From positions 1-64,000 of IMG/VR virus record IMGVR_UViG_3300009079_000020: a stretch of 64,000 nucleotides of DNA; one strand, 5' to 3'. The notes beneath the pieces are model-generated. The model made no database searches and was not told the DNA's origin. It was given only the letters and a program-made list of their open reading frames with translations. The translations under genes were made by a program, and so were the position numbers. Positions 22,614-30,914 of this stretch are shown piece by piece. The DNA comes from a virus. Numbering within the stretch: position 1 is the first letter of the stretch; every line of letters begins with the position of its first letter.

Positions 22614-23456
22614 ATGATTATTATTGATTATTCTGCAATTGCTATCAGCAACATTGTAACACAGAAATTAGACATTCAGGAGGATATGATTCGTCATATG
22701 ATCCTTAATTCAATCCGCATGTATCGTGCAAAGTTTAAAGATAAATTTGGTGAAGTTATTATGACTGGTGATGCTGGTAATAACTGGAGATACAATGAGT
22801 TTCCTCAGTATAAAGCTGCACGTAAGAAAAATCGTAAAGAATCTAAAATGGATTGGCAAGAAGCCTTTCGGATTATCAATCTGGTTTGGGAAGAACTTGG
22901 TGAGCATTTCCCATATAAAACTATTAAGATTGATGGCTGTGAAGCTGATGATGTGATTGGAGTTCTTGTAGAACAGACACAAGAATTTGGCCAACACGAA
23001 GAGGTAATGATTATTTCTGCTGATAAAGATTTCGCTCAGCTTCAGAAATATGGAAACGTTTCTCAGTTTTCTCCAATGACAAAAAAGTTTATTAAAGAAG
23101 ACCATCCAAGAAAGCAGTTGCTTGAGCTTATACTAAAGGGCGATACGTCTGACGGCGTTCCAAATGTATTAAGCGATGACAACGTGTTCGTAAACGGTGT
23201 ACGCCAGACCCCATTACGAAAACCTATTATTGAGGCACTTATGCAGGATCCAAATTCTCAAGGTGAAAATGTATTACGTAATATACAGCGTAATAGAATT
23301 CTTATTGATCTTGAATCTACACCTCAAGTACTAAAAGAAAAAATTATATATAGTTATGACAACCAAAATAAAGCAAACAATAGAGGAAAGGTATTCCCCT
23401 ATCTTGTTGACAAACGATGTCGTAGATTATTAGAAGACGTAAAGGACTTCATTTGA
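22614..23456 (+). CDS. rnh: RNase H / 5-prime-3-prime exonuclease, T4 Rnh type (FEN family)
   Basis: The 280-aa protein has the FEN-family acidic motifs: MIIIDYSAIA at the N-terminus, VIMTGDAGNNWRYNEFPQYK, KIDGCEADDVIGVL, IISADKDFAQLQ, and LKGDTSDGVPNVL for the helix-hairpin-helix metal region. T4 Rnh removes RNA primers and flaps from lagging-strand fragments together with gp32. CCGGAGA precedes the ATG. It has its own early/middle promoter, which matches a replication role. The length is close to T4 Rnh (305 aa). Confidence 0.92.
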   Translation: MIIIDYSAIAISNIVTQKLDIQEDMIRHMILNSIRMYRAKFKDKFGEVIMTGDAGNNWRYNEFPQYKAARKKNRKESKMDWQEAFRIINLVWEELGEHFPYKTIKIDGCEADDVIGVLVEQTQEFGQHEEVMIISADKDFAQLQKYGNVSQFSPMTKKFIKEDHPRKQLLELILKGDTSDGVPNVLSDDNVFVNGVRQTPLRKPIIEALMQDPNSQGENVLRNIQRNRILIDLESTPQVLKEKIIYSYDNQNKANNRGKVFPYLVDKRCRRLLEDVKDFI

Positions 23457-23457
23457 T

Positions 23458-23895
23458 ATGGTAAATAAACCACGCGTACCTTATTGCTTTGAAATTTTAG
23501 AAAAAGTTTCGAAAGCAAAATCTAAAATAGATAAAATTGCTATATTGCAAGAACAGCGAAACAACTGGCCTCTTCAAGATATTTTAAGAGGAACTTTTGA
23601 TGATACTGTCCAATGGCTTCTGCCTTCTGGATCTGTACCATACGAACCAGCTGAAACTCTATCGCACGCATCTGATTGGACCTCAAATAATAAGAAGCTG
23701 GCTTACTTTGTAAAAGGTGGCCCAGGCGAAAAAGTCATGCGGGCAAAAAGAGAAAAAATGTTTTTAGATATTCTCGAGACTATCCACCCTCGAGATGCAG
23801 AATTATTAGTCGGTATGATTAATAAGAAGATACCCTTAAAGGGTATAACTAAGAAATTAATACAGGAGGCATATCCGAAGTTAATTCTTAAATAA
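23458..23895 (+). CDS. DUF6433-like conserved phage protein
   Basis: It starts 1 nt after the rnh stop. The helical 145-aa sequence (VPYCFEILEKVSKAKSKIDK, LQDILRGTFDDTVQWLLP, FLDILETIHPRDAELLVGMI) matches a family conserved next to rnh in marine T4-like phages (I recall DUF6433). No catalytic residues stand out. Linkage to rnh suggests a replication-associated role. Confidence 0.6.
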   Translation: MVNKPRVPYCFEILEKVSKAKSKIDKIAILQEQRNNWPLQDILRGTFDDTVQWLLPSGSVPYEPAETLSHASDWTSNNKKLAYFVKGGPGEKVMRAKREKMFLDILETIHPRDAELLVGMINKKIPLKGITKKLIQEAYPKLILK

Positions 23896-23918
23896 CTAAA
23901 CAGGAGAATTTAGAATTT

Positions 23919-24071
23919 ATGAGTAAAATCCAACTTGATAGACTACAAAACGATTTACTAGAATTAAATAACTATATAGAAAGGGTTAAAATGAAGAACA
24001 ATGAGGACCTATTATCTAAGTTAAAACGAAAACGTGAATTCTTAAAATCAAGATTGGAACCAGTTTCATAA
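23919..24071 (+). CDS. Small coiled-coil protein (50 aa)
   Basis: CAGGAGA precedes the ATG by about 13 nt. The 50-aa product is one amphipathic helix rich in L, K and E (LDRLQNDLLELNNYIERVKM, LLSKLKRKREFLKSRLEP). It probably forms a dimeric coiled coil. No family recognised. Confidence 0.55.
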   Translation: MSKIQLDRLQNDLLELNNYIERVKMKNNEDLLSKLKRKREFLKSRLEPVS

Positions 24072-24080
24072 AAGAAAGGA

Positions 24081-24098
24081 TGGGGGCGAAAGCCCCCA
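24081..24098 (+). other. GNRA-capped hairpin between two genes
   Basis: TGGGGGC (24081-24087), GAAA tetraloop, GCCCCCA (24092-24098). There is no T run, so it is not a standard terminator. It lies 10 nt before the ATG at 24108, where it could act on translation or mRNA processing. Confidence 0.6.
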
Positions 24099-24107
24099 AT
24101 ATCTAAG

Positions 24108-24335
24108 ATGCCATCATATACAATGATCAATAAAGAAACGGGTGAGGAACATGATATGGTTCTATCGCTCGCAGAACGAGAAGAGTTTCTAGCTGATGAT
24201 AAGTGGGAGCAAAAGTTATCTACAGCAAAATTTGTAGCAGATACTACTAGCACTCTACGCAGAGCTGGAAGCGAATGGAACAACATGCTGGGTCGTATTA
24301 AATCAAACAATCCGAACAGCACAATTAATAATTAG
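24108..24335 (+). CDS. Conserved small phage protein (75 aa)
   Basis: The opening MPSYTMINKETGEEHDMVLS resembles the small MPTYxFxxxETGE family of marine phages, which look like zinc-ribbon FmdB relatives that lost their cysteines. The remainder is helical and polar. There is no clear ribosome-binding site: the start lies just after a GC-rich hairpin. Function unknown. Confidence 0.55.
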   Translation: MPSYTMINKETGEEHDMVLSLAEREEFLADDKWEQKLSTAKFVADTTSTLRRAGSEWNNMLGRIKSNNPNSTINN

Positions 24336-24338
24336 GTT

Positions 24339-25034
24339 ATGCATCGTAAAAAAACAACAAATAATTCTATGACGGTCAGACTGGATGATCTTCTTCAGTT
24401 TGACCCTCTCACGCTAAATCAAGAAAAAACTTACAAATCATGGGACGACGGAGATAATTTAGTTCTTACTGGTTCTGCAGGAACTGGTAAAACTTTCATG
24501 GCTCTTTATCTGGCATTAGAAGATGTCCTAGATAAAGAAACAGAGCATGACAAACTTGTAGTAATACGTTCTATGGTTCCTACCAGAGATATGGGGTTTT
24601 TGCCTGGAACTAAACAAGAAAAAGAAGATGCTTTTACGTTGCCCTATAAAAATATATGTCACGAGTTATTTGGTGACAAATCTTCGTATAATAAAATGAT
24701 TAGCGCTAATCAAATGCAGTTTGATTCTACATCGTTTATAAGAGGAACTACATACGACAATACTGTTATTGTGGTTGATGAAATGCAAAACTTAAATTTT
24801 CATGAACTAGACTCTGTGATTACTCGAGTAGGTAGACACAGCAAGATTATTTTCTGCGGAGACTATAAACAGAGCGATTTTAAATATGATGATGAAAAAG
24901 CAGGAATTGTCAAGTTCTTACAAATTGTAGAACAACTCAAGAATTTCACTATAGTTAATTTTGGGTGGGAAGATATCGTAAGATCTGATTTTGTAAGAGA
25001 CTACATAATGACAAAAGAAATGCTAGGTTATTGA
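24339..25034 (+). CDS. phoH: PhoH-like P-loop ATPase
   Basis: Walker A (LTGSAGTGKTFMALYLAL, about residues 44-61) and Walker B (TVIVVDEMQNL, about residues 143-153) are clear, with PhoH-specific VIRSMVPTRDMGFLPGT between them and KIIFCGDYKQSD after. At 231 aa it is the short phage form. PhoH is common in marine phages and belongs to the pho regulon in bacteria. It may act as an RNA helicase or ATPase, but its phage role is unproven. Confidence 0.92.
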   Translation: MHRKKTTNNSMTVRLDDLLQFDPLTLNQEKTYKSWDDGDNLVLTGSAGTGKTFMALYLALEDVLDKETEHDKLVVIRSMVPTRDMGFLPGTKQEKEDAFTLPYKNICHELFGDKSSYNKMISANQMQFDSTSFIRGTTYDNTVIVVDEMQNLNFHELDSVITRVGRHSKIIFCGDYKQSDFKYDDEKAGIVKFLQIVEQLKNFTIVNFGWEDIVRSDFVRDYIMTKEMLGY

Positions 25035-25054
25035 TTTTAAACAAAACTTAAACG

Positions 25055-25083
25055 TGTACATTCCATTAGTTATAGTGTAGAAT
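25055..25083 (+). promoter_or_regulatory. TGTACA-N17-TAGAAT early/middle promoter
   Basis: TGTACA at 25055-25060, 17-bp spacer, TAGAAT at 25078-25083, preceded by AACTTAAACG. It lies 24 bp before the HAD gene. Confidence 0.75.
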
Positions 25084-25107
25084 AGCATTGTAATTAAGGA
25101 GAAATAT

Positions 25108-25692
25108 ATGATTGATAATTTGAATAAAGTAATCCTCACAGATTGTGATGGAGTCCTAATGAATTGGGAATATGCATTTAATACGTGGATGCAAGCTCAT
25201 GGTTATGAAATGACTGCAAGCGGTCCAGGCCATTATGATATGGGTGATCGTTACGGACTAACTAACACTGAAAAGAAAGGACTAGTTAAGTTTTTTAATG
25301 AATCAGCTGCTATCGGTTTTCTTCCTCCGCTGCGTGATGCTATGTACTATGTCGACTTATTGCATCGTAAGCATGGATATGTCTTTCATATGATTACTTC
25401 TCTATCGCTTGATCATAATGCTCAGGCTCTTCGTATTCAAAATACCAAGAAGTTATTTGGAGAAACAGTATTCGAGAAGTTTATATTCTGTGATACCGGT
25501 GCTGATAAAGACGAGGTTCTAGAACCTTACAGGGACTCTGGCCTTTTGTGGATAGAAGATAAATTAGAGAACGCTGAGCTAGGTGATAGCCTTGGTTTAG
25601 AAAGCATTTTGGTCGAGCATGGCCATAACATGAATAACGAGAAGTTTCCGTTAATGAAAAACTGGAAAGATATATACCATTATATAACTTAA
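25108..25692 (+). CDS. HAD-superfamily phosphatase, 5-prime-nucleotidase-like
   Basis: HAD motif I is DCDGVLMNW near residue 12. HMITSL (about residue 93) is motif II, and LLWIEDKLENAELGDSLG provides the acidic motif IV region. The fold and length (194 aa) resemble phage 5-prime-deoxynucleotidases or similar small HAD enzymes. The substrate is not determined. AAGGAGA lies 8 nt upstream, and the gene is the first after an early/middle promoter. Confidence 0.75.
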   Translation: MIDNLNKVILTDCDGVLMNWEYAFNTWMQAHGYEMTASGPGHYDMGDRYGLTNTEKKGLVKFFNESAAIGFLPPLRDAMYYVDLLHRKHGYVFHMITSLSLDHNAQALRIQNTKKLFGETVFEKFIFCDTGADKDEVLEPYRDSGLLWIEDKLENAELGDSLGLESILVEHGHNMNNEKFPLMKNWKDIYHYIT

Positions 25693-25703
25693 GGAAAGGC
25701 AAG

Positions 25704-25889
25704 ATGGCAAAATATTCTAGATATGATCCTCGCAATAAAAAAAATGGTAGACACAAATCAATGTCTCTACAGAAAGATCCTCGAATAAAAGAATTTAGCG
25801 AAGGACCAAGCCGACACATGATTAATGAAGTAATGTTCGATAATGAAAGCGATAATGACGAGTATGAAAACCAAGATCTCAAAGGCTGA
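25704..25889 (+). CDS. Small basic-then-acidic protein (61 aa)
   Basis: AAGGAAAGG precedes the ATG. The N-terminal half is basic (KYSRYDPRNKKNGRHKSM), the C-terminal half acidic (FDNESDNDEYENQDLKG). Small proteins of this type occur beside HAD/PhoH genes in marine phages. Function unknown. Its end overlaps the next gene. Confidence 0.5.
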   Translation: MAKYSRYDPRNKKNGRHKSMSLQKDPRIKEFSEGPSRHMINEVMFDNESDNDEYENQDLKG

Positions 25890-26136
25890 TATTTTTACTA
25901 TTTTAAATCTTAGAACCCAGTGGGAAGCTATTGTTTATCAAAAAAACTATAGTATGCCAAGTTGCGATAGCGATGTACGTAGTTTAGAGAATTTCGTGAA
26001 AGACGGCCATAAAAGTAATAGATTCAAAGAAGGCTTTAGTGAGGCTATGAGTCTAGCCAAAAAAATTTTAGAGAGTTATGAAAATGAAAAAACTAATTTA
26101 TCAAGTCTACATCGGAAAGCGCTCGAAACTCTATGA
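25843..26136 (+). CDS. Hypothetical helical protein (up to 97 aa)
   Basis: The frame has three candidate ATGs (25843, 25855, 25864) with no strong ribosome-binding site. The body is helical (ADIFTILNLRTQWEAIVYQK, FKEGFSEAMSLAKKILESYE). It overlaps its neighbours by 47 and 59 nt. No family recognised. The composition from residue 8 onward looks genuine. Confidence 0.45.
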   Translation: MKAIMTSMKTKISKADIFTILNLRTQWEAIVYQKNYSMPSCDSDVRSLENFVKDGHKSNRFKEGFSEAMSLAKKILESYENEKTNLSSLHRKALETL

Positions 26137-26863
26137 TCATTGTGTTCAGTCAGTAGCAGAATACTGTAAGGCGCATGGTATTGCACATGAAGTGCAAAGA
26201 AACCCCATACTTATGATTAAGCCTGACGTGTTTTCTACGAATCGTAGTCGTGAGTCATATGAAAAATATGGTGGGTACCTACCGATTTATGAAAAAGAAA
26301 ATGCATTTTCATATCTTAAGACTTATGACCAGGTGGCAATAGTAGATGCTGACGTGTGGATTCGTCCTGGTGCACCAAATATCTTTGATGACTTAGAACC
26401 ACAGTACGATTTTGGTGGCGTGGTTGAACGTGAGATGCCTATTACAAAACAGTACCAAGGTAAAATCACAAACTACTCACGCATGCAGTATCAAACAATT
26501 AAGAAAGTAGATTGGAAGTGGAACAATCTTGGTGCCGAGTTCATGAACATGGGCATTATGGTTATGAATCAAAAAATCCAAGAATACCTAAGGGGTCAAA
26601 CGCCGGCTCAGTTTCTTCGTCGTTCTGAGTTTAAACCTTTCGTTGATGGTATGGGCGCTTGGAAATGGTCTACTGACCAGACACTTTTAAATACGTGGAT
26701 CCGTGAAGAAAACATGAAGATTAAAAATATGGATTGGAAGTGGAACGGTTTGTTTACTGCAAATACACGTATTAAAGAATGTCACTTTGTTCACTTCTTT
26801 CTTAAGGATAAACTCCCAAATAGGGGTGAAGATGTGAATGAACTTATGAAAGCAATAGAATGA
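26078..26863 (+). CDS. Glycosyltransferase, GT-A fold (DxD)
   Basis: TYDQVAIVDADVWIRPGAPN gives the DxD motif that binds the nucleotide-sugar diphosphate through a metal. MNMGIMVMNQKI and STDQTLLNTWIR match the later conserved blocks of GT8-like enzymes, and the C-terminal HFVHFF supplies the metal-binding His region. The first gene of the sugar-modification island. Start at 26078 or 26084 (MKKLIYQ). The acceptor could be virion protein, DNA or host polysaccharide. Confidence 0.7.
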   Translation: MKMKKLIYQVYIGKRSKLYDHCVQSVAEYCKAHGIAHEVQRNPILMIKPDVFSTNRSRESYEKYGGYLPIYEKENAFSYLKTYDQVAIVDADVWIRPGAPNIFDDLEPQYDFGGVVEREMPITKQYQGKITNYSRMQYQTIKKVDWKWNNLGAEFMNMGIMVMNQKIQEYLRGQTPAQFLRRSEFKPFVDGMGAWKWSTDQTLLNTWIREENMKIKNMDWKWNGLFTANTRIKECHFVHFFLKDKLPNRGEDVNELMKAIE

Positions 26864-27615
26864 ATGTCATTTTCCAATATTGGTTAGATAAAAATGACAT
26901 GCATGTTGGTAAAAACCATGATTTTTATAATTATGTTGATAAAGTTGTTGATATAAGTAAAAACTATTTTAAAGAGTATGCTGATGTACATAATGCAGAA
27001 TATTTTTTTTCTAATGAAAGAACAGTAAAAACCAAATCTAATTACTTTGAAGCTTGTAGAATTTACTTAGACCCATATTTTGATAAATTTGACAAATTGT
27101 TATTTGTTGATATCGATGTTATACCTAAAAATATGAAAGAAAATATTTTTAATTTAGATGTTAAAGATGTGGCAGGTTGGCCTGAACACAATCACCCTGC
27201 CAGAAAAGATCCAAACGGATGGAGACTTTCCGTTCCATTAGAAAACCGTTTTAAAAAGTTTGGTGCTCCTATTATAAAACCTAAAACTGTAGAAAATAGT
27301 ATTAGAATTATTAATACAGGCGTTATGATATGGTCTAGAGATGCCAGAATAAAAGCTAGAAAATTATTTGATAGTCATGAAGACTATTTTAATTATAATA
27401 ATCCATTTTTAGATAAAACTCTTAAAAATGTAGGACATTCTTCACATTGCTATGACCAACCATTCTTAAATGTAATGTTTAATAAGTATAATTTTGATGT
27501 TAAAGAACTAGGAATAGAATGGAATAGAACACCAACAAGGGATGAAGATTATCCTTGTAATTTTGCTCATTATACGGGCAATAATAAGAAAAAAATTATA
27601 GAATTATACGGGTAA
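26860..27615 (+). CDS. Glycosyltransferase, GT-A fold (DxD)
   Basis: KFDKLLFVDIDVIPKNMKEN contains DxD; INTGVMIWSRDAR and CYDQPFLNVMF are the matching later blocks, and NFAHYTG ends the core. It is a distant paralogue of the upstream enzyme and overlaps it by ATGA. The gene is visibly more A+T-rich than the replication genes, with many AAA/AAT/TTT codons, which suggests separate acquisition. Confidence 0.65.
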   Translation: MNVIFQYWLDKNDMHVGKNHDFYNYVDKVVDISKNYFKEYADVHNAEYFFSNERTVKTKSNYFEACRIYLDPYFDKFDKLLFVDIDVIPKNMKENIFNLDVKDVAGWPEHNHPARKDPNGWRLSVPLENRFKKFGAPIIKPKTVENSIRIINTGVMIWSRDARIKARKLFDSHEDYFNYNNPFLDKTLKNVGHSSHCYDQPFLNVMFNKYNFDVKELGIEWNRTPTRDEDYPCNFAHYTGNNKKKIIELYG

Positions 27616-27621
27616 TTAATT

Positions 27622-28407
27622 ATGAATCATGCAATAGTTTGTGTATCAATTGGTAAAAGACCTTGGACAAAATATACCTTTAGTGCAATGGAAAGATATG
27701 CTAAAAATATTAATAGCGATTTTATTGTAGAAAGTGAATGTAATTATGAATCTATAAATAATTTTGAAAATAAATTTATAAATGTGGGAAGACCAAATAA
27801 AAAAGGTTATATTGCTAAAGCTTTAGTTGTAGAAAAATACTTAAAAAAATATGATAGAATAGCTGTTATAGATGATTCATATATAATTAAGTCTAAAGCA
27901 GATAATCTATTTCAATTAATACCAGAAGGTTACTTAGGATTTAATCCAGAATTACATATGAATCTAAAAAAAGGAATGCCAACGCCATCCAGTAATGTTT
28001 CATTTGAATCTATAAAAAAATATATAAAAGAAAATAATCTAATGGAGGTATATTATGATTGGACCAAATACGCGAATAGCAGTTTAGTTTTATATGATAG
28101 ATCACATATAGAATATTTTTCACAAGATCATATTTTTAATAATTTAAATCTTTTTAATTGTAGACAGCCACACCAAAGTTTTTTATATTATACGTGTGCA
28201 AAATTTAATATAAAACAAAAAGAAATACCTCAAAGCTTTCACGTTATACCCGGAATATGGGAAAAATTGCAAAGAGAAAGAAGTGGTTTTACCTCAGGCA
28301 AATCTTATATAAATTTAGATGGAGTGAATGGTGTTCATTATACAGGAACTTATAGACATAGAGAATCATTACTTAAGGAGGCTCATGATTTATGGATAAA
28401 CAATTAA
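27622..28407 (+). CDS. Glycosyltransferase-like protein with altered DxD
   Basis: The fold pattern matches the two preceding enzymes: ERYAKNINSDFIVESE, then KYDRIAVIDDSYIIKSKADN in the DxD position (here D-D-S), and a closing GVHYTGTYRHRESLL. The DxD variant may weaken or change metal use. The gene lies in the most A+T-rich part of the island and overlaps the methyltransferase-like gene that follows. Confidence 0.55.
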   Translation: MNHAIVCVSIGKRPWTKYTFSAMERYAKNINSDFIVESECNYESINNFENKFINVGRPNKKGYIAKALVVEKYLKKYDRIAVIDDSYIIKSKADNLFQLIPEGYLGFNPELHMNLKKGMPTPSSNVSFESIKKYIKENNLMEVYYDWTKYANSSLVLYDRSHIEYFSQDHIFNNLNLFNCRQPHQSFLYYTCAKFNIKQKEIPQSFHVIPGIWEKLQRERSGFTSGKSYINLDGVNGVHYTGTYRHRESLLKEAHDLWINN

Positions 28408-28934
28408 TCTTAGATGCTATATCAAATAATAAGCAAATGGAAAGACACGAATACGAATTTATAGCTTCTCATTTAGGAAGTAAAAGTTTTCTTGTTTTTG
28501 GAACAGGCAAAGATACAGACTATTGGAGAATTTGTAATAATAGTGGAATAACTTACTTTCTTGAAGATGACGATAGATGGATGCAAAATGAAAAAGATGT
28601 AATTAAAGTAAATTATAAAACTAAAAGATTTGAATATCAACAGCTGTTGGATGAGTTTAAAGAGCATAACTATAAAAATTTAGAAATGATTCTTCCTAAT
28701 AAAATAACTAAAACTGCATGGGATGTTATATTAGTAGATGCTCCACAAGGTTCTAAGGATAGCGCGCCAGGAAGAATGCAAAGTATATTCACTGCTTGGA
28801 AATTAGCAGATAAATCTACTACTGTCTTTATACACGATTGTAATAGAGAAGTTGAAAAATTGTACACTAATGAATTATTTTCAGAATCTAAGTTCGTGAA
28901 AAATTCTAAAACATTGAAAGTTGCTAAAAAATGA
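28392..28934 (+). CDS. Glucuronoxylan 4-O-methyltransferase-like (DUF579/IRX15-GXM) protein
   Basis: SKSFLVFGTGKDTDYW is a methyltransferase-like glycine loop. WDVILVDAPQGSKDSAPGRM, then QSIFTAWKLA and VFIHDCNREVEKLY closely follow the signature of plant glucuronoxylan 4-O-methyltransferases (VDAPxGxxxxAPGRM...I.(S/T)A...(L/M)A ... (V/T)F(L/I/V)HDxxRxVE). Those enzymes methylate O4 of glucuronic acid. AAGGAGG is placed 9 nt upstream. At 180 aa it is a minimal form. The likely role is methyl-capping of a sugar built by the adjacent glycosyltransferases. Confidence 0.65.
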   Translation: MDKQLILDAISNNKQMERHEYEFIASHLGSKSFLVFGTGKDTDYWRICNNSGITYFLEDDDRWMQNEKDVIKVNYKTKRFEYQQLLDEFKEHNYKNLEMILPNKITKTAWDVILVDAPQGSKDSAPGRMQSIFTAWKLADKSTTVFIHDCNREVEKLYTNELFSESKFVKNSKTLKVAKK

Positions 28935-28964
28935 TATTTTCAGAAATATTTTTAGAGTAAAAAA

Positions 28965-29657
28965 ATGAAAACATATGCTATAGTAATTAAAGACCACGAT
29001 ATTTCTGAATATGGGTTTAATGGATTGCTCGCAAGCTCTTTTAAAGTCGACAACAACTTTGAAATTAATAGGTTTGATGCTATTATTCCAAGCCAAGTTG
29101 ATGCTCTTTTATTAAAACAAAAGTTACGGTGGAACTATCCTTGGAAAGGTGAAGTAACTGATTTCGCAACAGGTCTAACTAAAAGAGCATATGTAACGGC
29201 CAGACCTAAAGCCAGGATAGCTACAGCGCTAAGTCACTACTCCTTATGGTTAGAAGCAGCCACGCTTAATGAAACAATACTAGTATTAGAGCATGACTCT
29301 TGTTTTATAAACAAATTAGATATTGATCCAAATGCATGTAAAGGTCAGATCATAGGAATTAATAATCCTCTTGGATGTACAAGAAAATCCAGAGTATATC
29401 ATCATAAAATTACTAGTAACCAAAATATATTTCAGCTTGCTCCTAAAGTAGATAACGAGAATGTACCTCAGGGATTAGCTGGAAATAGTGCATATATAAT
29501 TAAACCAAGTGGAGCTATAAAGATGCTTAAGCTTGTAGAAGAATTTGGACTGTGGCCCAATGATGCTATAATGTGTAAACAGCTATTTCCTAATTTATAC
29601 GTTACGCAGAAATTCTATACTACTATTCAAAATTTAAAGAGTACTACTACACAATGA
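28965..29657 (+). CDS. Glycosyltransferase family 25-like (LPS type)
   Basis: ARIATALSHYSLWLEAATLN followed by ETILVLEHDSCFI is the GT25 signature (SH..LW......L.lEhD). AYIIKPSGAIKMLKLVEEFG fits the later block. GT25 enzymes transfer galactose or glucose to lipooligosaccharide or protein. A paralogue follows at once. Possible targets are host LPS or phage proteins. Confidence 0.65.
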   Translation: MKTYAIVIKDHDISEYGFNGLLASSFKVDNNFEINRFDAIIPSQVDALLLKQKLRWNYPWKGEVTDFATGLTKRAYVTARPKARIATALSHYSLWLEAATLNETILVLEHDSCFINKLDIDPNACKGQIIGINNPLGCTRKSRVYHHKITSNQNIFQLAPKVDNENVPQGLAGNSAYIIKPSGAIKMLKLVEEFGLWPNDAIMCKQLFPNLYVTQKFYTTIQNLKSTTTQ

Positions 29658-30295
29658 AAAATTATGTTATTACAATACTTACGAATCGTAAATCTGTTGA
29701 ATCGGCTGAAAGATGTATAGAATCCGGTAAAAAAAGAGGAATCTCGATTACCAAATGGGGTGCTACTGTTCCTAATACTCTTTTGCCTAGTTTACTTGAA
29801 GCATCTGGCATTAAAGAAGAAGGCTTTAAAGAAAAATATTCTAGACTTGAAAATTGTATGGCAGCATTTCACTCTCATTGGTCTTTGTGGAAACACTGCA
29901 CAGAGATAAAAGAAGAAATTACAATCTTTGAACACGATGCTGTAGTGGTTGATTACATTCCCAATATGGCATTTAATGGATGTATAAGTTTGGGCAAGCC
30001 TTCATACGGCAAATTTAATATTCCGCCTCTACTGGGTAAAAACAAGCTAGTTTCTAAAAGATACTTTCCTGGTGCTCACGCATACAGAATTAATCCTTGG
30101 GGAGCTCAGCAGCTTATAAATCAAGCTCAAAAGTATGCAAGACCTACCGATGTCTTTCTACACATAGACACCTTTCCCTGGCTTGAAGAATATTATCCCT
30201 GGCCTGTAGAAGCAAGAGATACCTTTACTACTATTCAAAAAGAACAAGGTTGCTACGCTAAACATTCATGGAATGAAAATTATGAAATTATATAA
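29654..30295 (+). CDS. Second glycosyltransferase family 25-like protein
   Basis: RLENCMAAFHSHWSLWKHCT and ITIFEHDAVVVDYI repeat the GT25 pattern of the preceding gene, and AHAYRINPWGAQQLINQAQ matches its later block. ATGA overlap with the upstream gene indicates a tandem pair that arose by duplication and diverged. Substrates unknown. Confidence 0.65.
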   Translation: MKNYVITILTNRKSVESAERCIESGKKRGISITKWGATVPNTLLPSLLEASGIKEEGFKEKYSRLENCMAAFHSHWSLWKHCTEIKEEITIFEHDAVVVDYIPNMAFNGCISLGKPSYGKFNIPPLLGKNKLVSKRYFPGAHAYRINPWGAQQLINQAQKYARPTDVFLHIDTFPWLEEYYPWPVEARDTFTTIQKEQGCYAKHSWNENYEII

Positions 30296-30914
30296 TAAAC
30301 TTTTTATAACTGGTTGCGATTCAAATACTAAGTGGATGCTACCATGGTTTAAAGAAAAATTCTATAAGCATATGCCAAATGCGCATCTCGAAGTGTTTGA
30401 TTTTGACACCAGGTTTTTAGGATGCCAGACATGGTTTAAAAAGCCTTCATCCATGATTGCAGCTTCTGGTATGGCTCGTAGTGTTTGCTGGCTAGATACT
30501 GACTGCGAAATCAGATCTAACATTGAAGATATTTTTAACTATGCAGAACATAATAAATTAAGCTTAGTAGAAGATGTTCCGTGGACAAAACGCAGAGGCG
30601 AAACGTGGCACAACAGCGGAGTGGTGGTATTTAAAGGACTACCTTCTATTTTAGCAAATTGGGCTAAAGTCTGTAAGATAAAAAGTAGTGAGTCGACTCA
30701 CCCAATGTATGGTGACCAAGATATACTTCACGAACTAGTTGGCCAAAATTTAAATAGAATTGTAAGCATAATAGATATCCCAAGAGGTTATAACGTACTA
30801 CGCCTAGATCTATTAGATAATACCAACCCTCCAAATATAAAGGTTATGCACTGGACTGGAGCTAAAGGTAAAGCAGAAATTAAAAAGCAAATGATTAGTG
30901 AGACAATTAAATGA
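30273..30914 (+). CDS. Glycosyltransferase, GT-A fold (GT8-like)
   Basis: ARSVCWLDTDCEIRSNIEDI carries DxD. WHNSGVVVFKGLPSI and YGDQDILHEL match the nucleotide-sugar site of GT8/GT32-like enzymes, and VMHWTGAKGK ends the core. The start could be 30273 or the ATG at 30282; it overlaps the gene before. It belongs to the same island. Confidence 0.65.
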   Translation: MKIMKLYNKLFITGCDSNTKWMLPWFKEKFYKHMPNAHLEVFDFDTRFLGCQTWFKKPSSMIAASGMARSVCWLDTDCEIRSNIEDIFNYAEHNKLSLVEDVPWTKRRGETWHNSGVVVFKGLPSILANWAKVCKIKSSESTHPMYGDQDILHELVGQNLNRIVSIIDIPRGYNVLRLDLLDNTNPPNIKVMHWTGAKGKAEIKKQMISETIK

